NCBI GenBank assembly: GCA_015665415.1
Contig: JADFAE010000005.1
Coordinates: forward strand, 62,001 to 126,000
Direction of reading: 5' to 3'
Source of the DNA: Roseobacter sp.
Lineage (GTDB): Bacteria; Pseudomonadota; Alphaproteobacteria; Rhodobacterales; Rhodobacteraceae
DNA length: 64,000 nt
Numbering within the stretch: the first letter of the stretch is position 1; each line of letters begins with the position of its first letter. The position numbers were made by a program, and so were the translations under genes. Shown piece by piece: positions 43,966-52,851 of the stretch. Under the pieces are notes generated by a model. It was given only the letters and a program-made list of their open reading frames with translations, was not told where the DNA came from and did not search any database.

Positions 43966-44133
43966 TTGCCATCAAAGACCTCCCGCCCGACCCGGCAGCA
44001 GTCCAGGACTGCCACCGCTTGGTTGGGCCAGGCGCCGCGCTGGGGCGCGGCGCGCCTCCGGTTGGAGGCGAAATTGGCTGAGATGGCGCTGAGGGGCAGG
44101 TCTGCCCTCAGCGCCGATGTCGATTTTAAATAG
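43966..44133 (+). CDS. Possible 55-aa basic ORF
   Basis: TTG start 2 bases after the MazG-like stop, with GGAGGG at good spacing. The product is Arg/Ala/Leu-rich (RPTRQQSRTATAWLG, ARLRLEAKLAEMALRGR). It contains a strong hairpin in its 3' half and has no recognised family. Low confidence. Confidence 0.25.
   Translation: MPSKTSRPTRQQSRTATAWLGQAPRWGAARLRLEAKLAEMALRGRSALSADVDFK
44085..44115 (+). terminator. Terminator-like hairpin
   Basis: GGCGCTGAGGG pairs with CCCTCAGCGCC, extended by CAG/CTG across a bulged G. It is followed by GATGTCGATTTT rather than a clean T-run. It may end the ruv-mazG transcript. Confidence 0.5.
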
Positions 44134-44291
44134 GCTTGCGCGTAAAGGACAAGCCGCTGACGCGGGGCCTGGCGGCCTCCTTGACCCGCGGGTCGGGGCG
44201 AGGTGGGCTTGTTGTTTGAGGTGATGCGGGGCATAGAGCGGCAGGCCAAGCCCGGTCTCTCATCTGTATCTTGATTGATGGAGCGCTCCTC

Positions 44292-44945
44292 ATGTCCCTG
44301 GATCTGACCCCGCAAGACATTCAATCCTTGTTCACCCGCCGTGACGGCAGCTATGGCTTTGCCCGCTGGGGGCGTCCGATCTCGCCGATTGTCTTTGGTG
44401 TCGAGGACGAGACCCTGAGGGTGGTCAAAGGGGCGATCGAAGCGGTGGCGACCCTGGCCGGGCACCAGATGGCGGAGACCGATCCGGAACTTGGCTCCAA
44501 TTTGATGTTCTTTTTCTTTCGCGATTGGGCTGAGCTGTTGGATGTGCCTGATCTGGAACGGCTGATTCCGGGGCTGGAGCCGCTGGTGGAGCGGTTGCAA
44601 GCGGGCGATGCCAGCCAGTATCGCGCCTTTCGCTTTGATGATCAGGGCGCGATCCAGGCCAGTTTTGTGTTTTTGCGCATGACCGGGGCCATGGCGGATA
44701 TCCCGGCCGAAACTCTGGCGCTGGCCCAGGCGGCGCAGGTGATCCTGCTCTGGGGTGATCAGGCTTTTGCCGAGACCTCCCCGCTGGCGGTCCTGCCCGA
44801 GACGGGTGCCACCATCCTGCGCCCTGAGATCGCCGGGATTATCGCGGCGGCCTATGACCGGATGATGCCGCCCTCTGCCATTGATGCCTCACATGCACTG
44901 CGGCTGTTTGCCCGGCTGCAGGCCCCGACCGCGCCACAGGGCTAA
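44292..44945 (+). CDS. Conserved hypothetical protein
   Basis: 217 residues from ATG 44292, preceded by GGAG. Soluble, no signal peptide. It opens SLDLTPQDIQSLFTRRDGSY and contains RWGRPISPIVFGVED, SNLMFFFFRDWAELLDVPDL and PETGATILRPEIAGIIAAAY. I do not recognise a named family. The stop is 4 bases from thpR, so they are co-transcribed. Confidence 0.7.
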   Translation: MSLDLTPQDIQSLFTRRDGSYGFARWGRPISPIVFGVEDETLRVVKGAIEAVATLAGHQMAETDPELGSNLMFFFFRDWAELLDVPDLERLIPGLEPLVERLQAGDASQYRAFRFDDQGAIQASFVFLRMTGAMADIPAETLALAQAAQVILLWGDQAFAETSPLAVLPETGATILRPEIAGIIAAAYDRMMPPSAIDASHALRLFARLQAPTAPQG

Positions 44946-44949
44946 GCGC

Positions 44950-45495
44950 ATGCGGGTCTTTCTGGGGGTGCCGCTGCCGGATCCGACGCTTGCGCTGCTA
45001 GAGCGGCTTCAGGGCGAGATCCCGGTCGGGCGTGCGGTCGATCCCGAGACCCTGCATATCACCCTGGCCTTTCTGGAGGAGCAGCCGTCTGTGCTGCTGG
45101 AGGCCCTGCACGAGAGGTTAAGCGAAATTTCGGTTCCGACTTTGCGGCTCAGGTTGCAGGGGCTGTGTCTGTTGGGTGGCAAAAACCCAAGGGTTCTGGC
45201 GGCGGAGATTGCGCCGAATCCAGAGCTTGGCCAGTTGCATCGCAAGATCCGCGCCCTGGCGCAGGAGGTTGGCATCGCGCTGCCCCGGACCCGCTTTCGT
45301 CCCCATGTGACCGTGCTGCGCTTTGCCCGCCGGATGGAGGCGCGCCAGTTGCAACAGATCGGTCAGGCCCTGCAGGCGCATGGGGATTTTTGTGCGCCTC
45401 CTTTTCAGGTCGATCATTTCAATCTCTATTCATCCACCCTGTTGCCGCAGGGGCCACGCTATGAGGTGCTGGCCCAGTATCCTTTGGTCGGGTGA
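44950..45495 (+). CDS. thpR: RNA 2',3'-cyclic phosphodiesterase
   Basis: 181 residues of the 2H phosphoesterase superfamily. Both HxTx motifs are present: H36 in LHITLAFLEE and H119 in FRPHVTVLRF. The enzyme opens 2',3'-cyclic ends of RNA. ATG 44950 (MRVFLGVPLP) matches the family N-terminus. Confidence 0.92.
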   Translation: MRVFLGVPLPDPTLALLERLQGEIPVGRAVDPETLHITLAFLEEQPSVLLEALHERLSEISVPTLRLRLQGLCLLGGKNPRVLAAEIAPNPELGQLHRKIRALAQEVGIALPRTRFRPHVTVLRFARRMEARQLQQIGQALQAHGDFCAPPFQVDHFNLYSSTLLPQGPRYEVLAQYPLVG

Positions 45496-45631
45496 CGGCA
45501 CTCGCCCTGTCGCGGCCTTTTGCGAAGGTCAAAGACCGGGCGCAAGCGGCGTCGCAGCGGAACATGGGGTGGGGCTTGTGGCGGCGGACAGCCGATTCTA
45601 GGGTGCGGCTGCAGCGCAGGAGAGCAGGCAG

Positions 45632-46021
45632 ATGATCCACACCTTCCCCGTCCGGGTGTACTATGAAGACACCGATATGGGCGGCATCGTCTATCACGCC
45701 AACTATCTGCGCTTTATCGAACGCGCCCGCAGTGACTGGGTGCGCAATCTGGGCAATGACCAGAATGCCATGCGCGATGCCGGGCTGATCTGGGTGGTGC
45801 AGCGTATCGAGGCCGATTACCTGGCTTCGGCCAAATATGACGACGAGCTGATGATCGAGACCGAAGTGCTGAAGGTCTCACCGGCGCGGCTCACCATGGG
45901 GCAGCTGGTCAAACGGGGCGAGACCGCGCTGTTTTGCGCCAAGGTCACGGCTGTTTGTGTCTCGGCAGAGGGCGGCCGTCCAACCCGGCTTCCGGCAGAG
46001 ATTCGCGCATTGATGCAATAA
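45632..46021 (+). CDS. ybgC: Acyl-CoA thioesterase YbgC (Tol-Pal associated)
   Basis: 129 residues of hotdog fold. The 4HBT-type active-site segment is VYYEDTDMGGIVYHANYLRF. It hydrolyses short acyl-CoA or acyl-ACP thioesters at the membrane. It heads the Tol-Pal cluster, its usual place. Confidence 0.94.
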   Translation: MIHTFPVRVYYEDTDMGGIVYHANYLRFIERARSDWVRNLGNDQNAMRDAGLIWVVQRIEADYLASAKYDDELMIETEVLKVSPARLTMGQLVKRGETALFCAKVTAVCVSAEGGRPTRLPAEIRALMQ

Positions 46022-46213
46022 ACCGGCCTTTTCCCGTTGTTTCATTGGCAATTGTTCTTGATCTCCGCTAGCCTCGCCCCAAATAAGGCCGCAACAGACG
46101 GCTGAAGGCTGAGCAGCAAGGGCCAGGCGAAAGCGGGCGCTTTGACAATTGAGAACCAGGCCGGGCAGGGCTCGGGCAAGGGGCATCTGCCCCGGCAAGG
46201 ATAGAGCAGGCAA

Positions 46214-46909
46214 ATGGAAGCAGAAACTCTGGCGCTGGCGCAGGAGATTGATTTCTCCATGTGGGGTCTTTTCGCGCGGGCCACTTTTACCGTGAAACTG
46301 GTGATGCTGATGCTGACCGCGGCCTCGATCTGGTCCTGGGGTATTATCTTGCAAAAACTGATCAACTACCGCCGTGCCCGCAGCCAGGCAGAGGCCTTTG
46401 ATCGCGCCTTTTGGTCCGGGGAGCCGCTGGACGGGCTGTTTGATCAATTGGGGCCGGATCCTGCGGGCCATTCAGAGCGGATCTTTGCCGCTGGCATGGC
46501 CGAGTGGCGGCGCAGCCATCGCAGTGATGGCGGGCTGATCCCCGGGGCCCAGGCCCGCATTGACCGTTCGATGGATGTGGCCATCGCCAAAGAGACCGAA
46601 AGCCTGCAGAGCGGGCTGTCGATCCTGGCCACCGTAGGCTCTACCGCGCCCTTTGTTGGATTGTTTGGCACCGTCTGGGGCATCATGACCGCTTTTATCG
46701 AGATTGCGCAGCAGCAAAGCACCAATCTGGCCGTGGTCGCCCCCGGCATTGCCGAAGCGCTGTTGGCCACCGGGCTGGGGCTGTTGGCGGCGATTCCGGC
46801 GGTGGTCTTTTACAACAAGCTGAGCGCTGACAGCGACCGTATCCTGGGCGGCTACGAGGCCTTCGCCGATGAATTTGCCACCATCCTCAGCCGCCAGTTG
46901 GATTCCTGA
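46214..46909 (+). CDS. tolQ: Tol-Pal system protein TolQ
   Basis: 231 residues. Three membrane helices: near residues 20-40 (TFTVKLVMLMLTAASIWSWG), then SILATVGSTAPFVGLFGTVW, and GIAEALLATGLGLLAAIPAV. With TolR it forms the proton channel that drives TolA for outer-membrane constriction at division. It begins 192 bases after ybgC; tolR follows after 3 bases. Confidence 0.96.
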   Translation: MEAETLALAQEIDFSMWGLFARATFTVKLVMLMLTAASIWSWGIILQKLINYRRARSQAEAFDRAFWSGEPLDGLFDQLGPDPAGHSERIFAAGMAEWRRSHRSDGGLIPGAQARIDRSMDVAIAKETESLQSGLSILATVGSTAPFVGLFGTVWGIMTAFIEIAQQQSTNLAVVAPGIAEALLATGLGLLAAIPAVVFYNKLSADSDRILGGYEAFADEFATILSRQLDS

Positions 46910-46912
46910 GCC

Positions 46913-47413
46913 ATGGGCGCTGCGGTGCAACAACCTACGCCTGGTGGCCGTCGTCGCGGCCGCCGCCGTAGCCGATCCAAGCCGATGGGCGAAATCAATG
47001 TGACGCCCTTTGTGGATGTCATGCTGGTGCTTTTGATCATCTTCATGGTGGCGGCACCGCTGACAACTGTGGGCGTGCCGGTGGATCTGCCCAAGACCGC
47101 CGCGGGTGCGCTGCCGGGCGAGCAGGAAGAGCCGCTGACGGTGACGATGATTGCCGGGGGCGAAATTCAGATCCAGACCACAACAGTTGCGCGCTCAGAG
47201 CTGATCGGCAAGCTGCGCGCCATTGCGGCGGAGCGTAGCTCTGACCGGGTGTATTTGCGGGCTGACGGGGCGATTTCCTACCGCGAGGTGATGCAGGTCA
47301 TGGGCGCGCTCAACGCGGGTGGCTTTGCCAATGTTGGCTTGGTGACCGACACTGGCGGACCAGCCTTTGGTGCGGGTCCTGGTCCGGCTGCTTCCAGCGG
47401 CACGGATCAATAG
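46913..47413 (+). CDS. tolR: Tol-Pal system protein TolR
   Basis: 166 residues. A single membrane helix carries the proton-relay Asp: EINVTPFVDVMLVLLIIFMV. The basic cytoplasmic N-terminus is RRRGRRRSRSKPMG. The periplasmic ExbD/TolR domain follows. It ends in TAG; tolA starts 15 bases on. Confidence 0.96.
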   Translation: MGAAVQQPTPGGRRRGRRRSRSKPMGEINVTPFVDVMLVLLIIFMVAAPLTTVGVPVDLPKTAAGALPGEQEEPLTVTMIAGGEIQIQTTTVARSELIGKLRAIAAERSSDRVYLRADGAISYREVMQVMGALNAGGFANVGLVTDTGGPAFGAGPGPAASSGTDQ

Positions 47414-47428
47414 GCGGGGGCACGCAGA

Positions 47429-48580
47429 GTGCAGACCGGAACCAAAATCTCACTTGCAGGGCACGGCCTTTTGGTCGGCTGGGCGGTCTTCGGGGCCTGG
47501 TTTCCTTCGGAGCCGTTGCCGTTGAAGGTGCAGGAGGTCTCGGTGATCTCAGCGGAGGAGTTTGCCCGTCTCTCCCCTCAGATCCAGGCCCCCGAGGTGA
47601 CCGAGACACCCAGCAGCCTGACCGCGCCGGAAACTGCGCCGGAAACCGAACCGGAGCCACCCGAAGTTTCCATTCGGCCAGAACGCCGTCCGGAGGTGAC
47701 CGCTCCCGAAGCGGTGATTGCGCCCGAGGTGGAGCCTGAGGTGACGGAGCTGCCAGAGCCGGAGCCCCAACCAGAACTCAGCGATACCCTGGCTGACCCT
47801 GTTGAAGCGCCACAAACACCAACCCTGTTGCCCAACCTGCCACAGCCTGAGCAGCTGCGCCCTGCAGATCGTGTGGCTCCGCTGCCAGTCGAGGCCCCGG
47901 AGGAAGAAGTTGCAGTTGACGATCTGGTCCAGCCGGAGGTTTCCGCCGATGAAGGTGCTGAAACCCAGGCCGAAGAGCAGGAGGCCACAGCCCCAGAGGC
48001 CGCCAGCGACCGCATCGTGACCGAGGTCAATGAGAGCGACGAAGCCGAACCGGCCCCAGCTGTGACAGCCCCCGCCAGCTCCTTGCGTCCCCGAACGCGC
48101 CCCCGGCGGCCTGAACCGGTGGAGACGGCTGAAACACCCCAACCTCAGCCCGCTGAGCCTGAGACATCGACAGCTGAGGACCAAAGCGAGGCCATCAACG
48201 ATGTTTTGGCGGATCTGATCGCAGGCGGGGAAGAGGTTGCGCCGGAACCCTCTGGCCCGCCGCTGACGCTGGGCGAGAAAGACGCGTTGCGCGTTGCGGT
48301 TTCAAGCTGTTGGAATGTTGGGTCTCTGTCGTCTGAAGCTTTGAAAACCACGGTCGAAGTGGCGGTTTCGCTGGAACAGGATGGGGTGCCCAAGGTGGCA
48401 ACGATTCGGATGATCTCCAGCACCGGCGGATCTGCCGGGGCTGCCAAGCAGGCCTTTGAGGCGGCGCGCCGCGCCATCATTCGCTGCGGTGCGCGCGGGT
48501 TTAACCTGCCCCAAGAAAAATACGACCATTGGCGCGACATCGTGATGACCTTCAACCCCGAGAAGATGCGAATCAAATGA
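47429..48580 (+). CDS. tolA: Tol-Pal system protein TolA
   Basis: 383 residues, GTG start. One N-terminal membrane helix (KISLAGHGLLVGWAVFGAWF) is followed by a long Pro/Glu/Thr-rich linker (about residues 50-275) spanning the periplasm. The C-terminal TolA domain has SSCWNVGSLS, VAVSLEQDGVPKVATI and the tail [11 protein letters not shown]. Its stop overlaps the ATG of a 45-aa ORF that carries a near-copy of that tail. Confidence 0.93.
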   Translation: MQTGTKISLAGHGLLVGWAVFGAWFPSEPLPLKVQEVSVISAEEFARLSPQIQAPEVTETPSSLTAPETAPETEPEPPEVSIRPERRPEVTAPEAVIAPEVEPEVTELPEPEPQPELSDTLADPVEAPQTPTLLPNLPQPEQLRPADRVAPLPVEAPEEEVAVDDLVQPEVSADEGAETQAEEQEATAPEAASDRIVTEVNESDEAEPAPAVTAPASSLRPRTRPRRPEPVETAETPQPQPAEPETSTAEDQSEAINDVLADLIAGGEEVAPEPSGPPLTLGEKDALRVAVSSCWNVGSLSSEALKTTVEVAVSLEQDGVPKVATIRMISSTGGSAGAAKQAFEAARRAIIRCGARGFNLPQEKYDHWRDIVMTFNPEKMRIK

Positions 48581-48714
48581 CACACCAAAAATTGACACTC
48601 CTCTCGGCAAGGATCAGCTATCAGAGGCGCGGGGCGCATTTTTCCCCTGCACAGATGTTTCAATGGTCTAATACTGACATGACATTCAATCCAGAAAGGA
48701 TGCGACGCAAATGA
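48577..48714 (+). CDS. 45-aa coupled ORF ending in a TolA-like tail
   Basis: ATG overlaps the tolA stop (ATGA) and its TGA overlaps the tolB ATG. The product ends [16 protein letters not shown], against [16 protein letters not shown] at the end of TolA, so the last 11 codons are a partial duplication. The N-terminal part ([19 protein letters not shown]) is not TolA-like. It may couple tolA and tolB translation, or be the remnant of a tandem duplication. Confidence 0.5.
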   Translation: MTHQKLTLLSARISYQRRGAHFSPAQMFQWSNTDMTFNPERMRRK

Positions 48715-50048
48715 GGCGCAAACTGACCGCCCTTGTGGCAAGCCTTCTTCTTGCAGCGCCGCTGCTGACATTCGGCAGCCCTGCACAGGCCCAGAATGGC
48801 CCGCTGCGCATCGAGATCACCGATGGGGTGATCGAGCCCTTGCCCTATGCCGCGCCGACCTTCCTGGCGGACAGCGCCTCGGCCACCGAAATGGCAGCCC
48901 AGATCACCCGGGTGATTGCGGCCGACCTCAGCGGCACCGGGCTGTTTCGCGAAGTGCCCGCCTCGGCGCATATCTCCGGCATCAGCGATTTCAATGCTCC
49001 GGTAAAGTTTGCCGATTGGAAGGCGGTGAATGCGCAGGCGCTGATCACCGGAGCCGTGGCCGTCAACGGCAAGCAGCTGACGGTGCGCTTTCGTGGCTAT
49101 GACGTATTTGCCGACAAGGAACTGGGGTCGGGATTGCAGTTCACCGGCACCACCGATGGCTGGCGGCGCATGGCCCATAAGGTGGCCGACGCGATCTACA
49201 GCCGGATCACCGGCGAAAGCGGGTATTTCGACAGCCGGGTGGTTTTTGTCTCTGAAACCGGTCCCAAGAACGACCGTCGCAAGCGCCTGGCGATCATGGA
49301 TTACGACGGGGCCGGGGTGCAATATCTGACCAATAGCGCCGCGCTGGTATTGGCACCGCGCTTTTCGCCCACAGGCGACCGAGTGCTTTATACCAGCTAC
49401 GAGAGCGGCTTTCCGCAGATCCATGTGCTGGATGTGGGCCGCGTGCAACGCCGGGTGCTTTCGGCGGATCAGGGCATCATGAGCTTTGCCCCTCGCTTTG
49501 CCCCCGATGGCAATACGGTGGTCTATTCGCAGTCCGAAGGCGGCAATACCGACCTTTATACCATGGACATCAATTCAGGTGCCCGCACCCGTCTGACCCG
49601 CGCGCCCTCGATCGAGACCGCGCCCTCCTATTCGCCGGATGGCAGCCAGATCGTGTTTGAAAGTGACCGCTCTGGCACGCCGCAACTGTATGTGATGCCC
49701 GCAGCCGGAGGAGAGGCGCGCCGGATCAGCTTTGGCAAGGGGCGCTATGGTACTCCGGTTTGGTCACCGCGCGGCGATCTGATCGCCTTTACCAAACAAA
49801 GCAAGGGGCGGTTTCACATCGGGGTCATGCGGTTGGATGGCAGCGAAGAACGCCTGCTGACGGCCTCTTTCCTGGATGAGGGGCCAAGCTGGTCGCCCAA
49901 CGGGCGGGTGATCATGTTCACCCGCGAGACCCAGGGCGCCAATGGCCGCGCACTGCTGTATTCGGTGGATATTCTGGGCCGCAACCTCAAGCCGGTGCGC
50001 ACCCCGGATGGGGCCTCTGACCCGGCCTGGTCACCGTTGCAGAAATAG
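48711..50048 (+). CDS. tolB: Tol-Pal system beta-propeller protein TolB
   Basis: 445 residues. A signal peptide ends at SPAQAQ. The N-terminal alpha/beta domain is followed by six WD-like blades with repeated SPDG-type turns ([42 protein letters not shown]). It interacts with Pal and TolA in the periplasm. Its ATG overlaps the stop of the upstream 45-aa ORF. It ends in TAG. Confidence 0.96.
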   Translation: MRRKLTALVASLLLAAPLLTFGSPAQAQNGPLRIEITDGVIEPLPYAAPTFLADSASATEMAAQITRVIAADLSGTGLFREVPASAHISGISDFNAPVKFADWKAVNAQALITGAVAVNGKQLTVRFRGYDVFADKELGSGLQFTGTTDGWRRMAHKVADAIYSRITGESGYFDSRVVFVSETGPKNDRRKRLAIMDYDGAGVQYLTNSAALVLAPRFSPTGDRVLYTSYESGFPQIHVLDVGRVQRRVLSADQGIMSFAPRFAPDGNTVVYSQSEGGNTDLYTMDINSGARTRLTRAPSIETAPSYSPDGSQIVFESDRSGTPQLYVMPAAGGEARRISFGKGRYGTPVWSPRGDLIAFTKQSKGRFHIGVMRLDGSEERLLTASFLDEGPSWSPNGRVIMFTRETQGANGRALLYSVDILGRNLKPVRTPDGASDPAWSPLQK

Positions 50049-50157
50049 CGGCTAGGCCGATAGGCTGTCAAAATTCAAGGGCTGGAAGACCCGCATAGAA
50101 CCGGCATCAGCCCTGTGATAGGCTGGAGCCAAGAAACGCAAAGGAATAGGCATAGTC

Positions 50158-50658
50158 ATGAGCGGTTTTAAAAAGGCATTTATGCTGGTTGCGGCCTTGG
50201 GCCTGGCAGCCTGTACCAACGCAGCCTGGGACGATACCGGGGCGGGCGGCACCGGTGGCACCGGATTGGGCGGCTCCAACCTTGATCCCGCCAGCCCGGC
50301 ATATTTTCAGCAGACCATTGGCGATCGGGTGCTGTTCTCCGTGGATCAGTCGACCCTGACCCCCGCAGCCGAAGCCACCCTTCAGGGGCAGGCGCGCTGG
50401 CTTACCTCCAATGCGGATTACACCATCCGCATCGAAGGCCATGCCGATGAGCAGGGCACGCGGGAATACAACCTCGCCCTGGGCGCGCGTCGGGCGAATT
50501 CGGCGCGCGAATATCTGATCTCGCAGGGGATCGCTGGCAACCGTATTCAGGTGGTGAGCTTTGGCAAGGAACGGCCGCTGGAAATTTGCTCTGCCGAAAG
50601 CTGCTATGCCAGCAACCGCCGCGCGGTCACCGTGCTGGCCGGTGGATTGACGGGGTAA
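50158..50658 (+). CDS. pal: Peptidoglycan-associated lipoprotein Pal
   Basis: 166 residues. The lipobox is LAAC (Cys19). The OmpA-like domain has VLFSVDQSTLTPAA, IRIEGHADEQGTREYNLALG and the peptidoglycan-binding ASNRRAVTVL. It anchors the outer membrane to the wall and binds TolB. Confidence 0.96.
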   Translation: MSGFKKAFMLVAALGLAACTNAAWDDTGAGGTGGTGLGGSNLDPASPAYFQQTIGDRVLFSVDQSTLTPAAEATLQGQARWLTSNADYTIRIEGHADEQGTREYNLALGARRANSAREYLISQGIAGNRIQVVSFGKERPLEICSAESCYASNRRAVTVLAGGLTG

Positions 50659-50662
50659 TCCG

Positions 50663-51508
50663 ATGCACCTGATGCGAGCTGCAATACTTACCGCCACCCT
50701 GCTGACAGTGTCGCATTTGGCTGCGCCAGTTGCAGCCCAGGACCAGCAGACCCTGGCCGACATCCGCCAGGAACTTACGGTTCTGCATGTGGATATCCAG
50801 CGCCTGAAACGGGAGCTGTCCACCACGGGGGGCGTTGGCTCTGGGGTGATTGCCGACAGTTCGGTTCTGGACCGTGTCGCCGCCATCGAGGCGGGATTGC
50901 AGCGATTGACCGCACAGAGCGAACAGCTGGAATACCGGATTAACCGTATTGTCAGTGATGGCACCAACCGCATTGGCGATTTGGAATTTCGTCTGGTCGA
51001 ACTGGAGGGCGGCGATATCGCGGCGCTGGGCGAGACCAGCACTTTGGGCGGCGAAGACACCTTGGGCGCGGCAGGAGCGGACCCTGGCGTGGCCCTGCCT
51101 GCCGGTGATGGCGGCAGCGAGCTGGCGGTGGGGGAACAGGCCGATTTCGATATTGCAGAACAAGCCCTGAGGGAGGGAAACCACCAGGTGGCGGTTGAAA
51201 AATTCACCGTGTTCTCGCAGGCCTACCCCGGCAGCCCACTGGCACCCAGGGCGGATTTCAACCGGGGCAAGGCGCTGGACGGGCTGGGCGACACCCGCGA
51301 GGCGGCCCGGGCCTACCTGGCCTCCTTTACCGGCAATGCCAATGGCGAGGTGGCCCCGCAGGCCCTGTTTGAACTGGGGGCCGCGTTGGGACGTCTGGGG
51401 CAGGTGGATCAGGCCTGCATCACCCTCTCGGAGGTAGAGGTGCGCTTCCCTGGGCAGGCCATGGTGGCGCAGGCCGCAGCGGAGATGGCTGCATTGGGGT
51501 GCTCTTGA
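50663..51508 (+). CDS. cpoB: Cell division coordinator CpoB (YbgF)
   Basis: 281 residues. A signal peptide ends near PVAAQ. A trimerising coiled coil follows (LADIRQELTVLHVDIQRLKR), then a Gly/Ala linker and C-terminal TPR repeats (FDIAEQALREGNHQVAVEKF, SPLAPRADFNRGKALDGLGD). It coordinates peptidoglycan synthesis with Tol-driven constriction. Its end overlaps tilS by 10 bases. Confidence 0.93.
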   Translation: MHLMRAAILTATLLTVSHLAAPVAAQDQQTLADIRQELTVLHVDIQRLKRELSTTGGVGSGVIADSSVLDRVAAIEAGLQRLTAQSEQLEYRINRIVSDGTNRIGDLEFRLVELEGGDIAALGETSTLGGEDTLGAAGADPGVALPAGDGGSELAVGEQADFDIAEQALREGNHQVAVEKFTVFSQAYPGSPLAPRADFNRGKALDGLGDTREAARAYLASFTGNANGEVAPQALFELGAALGRLGQVDQACITLSEVEVRFPGQAMVAQAAAEMAALGCS

Positions 51509-52776
51509 CCCAGCAAAGCGCAGAATCCGGGCGTGAGGCGCTTCTTGAGATCTTGCGATGCCAGTTTCACTTTGCCCTGCCGGCGCGGATCGGAGTCGCA
51601 GTCTCGGGCGGCAGTGATTCCCTGGCTCTCATGCACCTGCTGGACGAGTATTTTCGCGATAAACCTGTTGAATTGATGGTGGCCAGCGTCGACCATGATC
51701 TGCGCCCCGGATCGCGGCAAGAGGCGGAACAGGTTGCAGAGCTTGCAGCGGGGTTGGGCCTGCGCCACAAGATATTGACCTGGGCGGAAGGTCCATCGGA
51801 GGTCGGCAACCTGCAGGATCAGGCGCGGCAGGCGCGCTATCAATTGCTGACCCGATGGGCGCGACAAAACGGCATCCCGCTGCTGGCGCTGGGGCATACC
51901 GCAGACGATCAGGCTGAAACCGTGCTGATGCGGCTAAAGCGGGCCGCGGGGGTGAACGGGCTGGCCGGAATTCCGCAGCGGCGGACCCAGGATGGGATCT
52001 CCCTGATCCGGCCGTTGTTGGAGGCACGGCGCAGCAGTTTGCGTGCCTATCTGGAGCATCGCAATGTGGCCTGGATCGAAGATCCCTCCAATGAAGATGA
52101 GCGGTTTGAGCGGATCCGAACTCGCAAGGCGCTGGCCCTGCTGGACGAGTTGGGGCTCACCGTTGACGTGTTGGGGACCGTGGCACAGAACATGAGCAAG
52201 GCGCGCAAGGCGCTTGGCTGGTATGCTTTTCTCGAAGCCCGTGATATGATGCGATTTGACAGCGGTGCCATCGTCATCGAGCTGCGAAAATTCCGCACTC
52301 TGTCCGATGAAATCTCTCATCGCTTGATGTCGCAGGCCATTTTGTGGATTTCTGGCGGCCAATACCCGCCGAGACGTCAGGCAATGATTGATACGGTTGC
52401 ATTGGCTCAACGCGGCGGATCCGCGACCCTCGGGGGCTGCCGTATTCTGCGCCACAAAGATGATATCTGGGTCTGCCGCGAGCACGCAGCGGTGCAGGAG
52501 ACTACGGTATCTTCGGGAGAGTTTTGGGATCAGAGGTGGCGAATTTTTGCTGGTGACATAGGGGTTTGCGATGTGCGCGCTCTGGGCCCAGAGGGCTTGA
52601 AGCTCTGCCCGGACTGGCGTCGGCTGGGCGCACCTGCGGCGGCTTTGGAGGTCACGCCTGCCCTGTGGCGGGAGGGGGAATTCCTGGCGGCTCCGCTGGC
52701 TGGTTTTGCCAATGGAACAACGGCGGAACCGATAAATAGTGCAGAAGAGTTCTTTGCATCTCTTTTATCTCATTGA
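51499..52776 (+). CDS. tilS: tRNA(Ile)-lysidine synthase
   Basis: 425 residues. The ATP PP-loop is AVSGGSDSLALMHL (residues 36-41). Further family motifs are GHTADDQAETVLMRL and IRPLLEARRSSLRAYL. It makes lysidine at the anticodon of tRNA-Ile, allowing it to read AUA. GTG 51499 overlaps the end of cpoB; TTG 51505 is an alternative. ileS, which charges the same tRNA, lies about 24 kb upstream of tilS. Confidence 0.95.
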   Translation: MLLTQQSAESGREALLEILRCQFHFALPARIGVAVSGGSDSLALMHLLDEYFRDKPVELMVASVDHDLRPGSRQEAEQVAELAAGLGLRHKILTWAEGPSEVGNLQDQARQARYQLLTRWARQNGIPLLALGHTADDQAETVLMRLKRAAGVNGLAGIPQRRTQDGISLIRPLLEARRSSLRAYLEHRNVAWIEDPSNEDERFERIRTRKALALLDELGLTVDVLGTVAQNMSKARKALGWYAFLEARDMMRFDSGAIVIELRKFRTLSDEISHRLMSQAILWISGGQYPPRRQAMIDTVALAQRGGSATLGGCRILRHKDDIWVCREHAAVQETTVSSGEFWDQRWRIFAGDIGVCDVRALGPEGLKLCPDWRRLGAPAAALEVTPALWREGEFLAAPLAGFANGTTAEPINSAEEFFASLLSH

Positions 52777-52800
52777 ACCTGCCCGAATGTTCCTTATTTT
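52773..52800 (+). promoter_or_regulatory. Candidate promoter of ftsH
   Basis: TTGAAC (52773-52778) and TATTTT (52795-52800) are separated by 16 bases, a fair sigma-70-type match at the tilS stop. Transcription would start about 52807, downstream of the first in-frame ATG (52801), which favours the TTG start of ftsH at 52852. Confidence 0.45.
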
Positions 52801-52851
52801 ATGCGCAACGAGGGCGTCCTGCGCGGAGGCCCGGATAATGGGAGACTTTCC

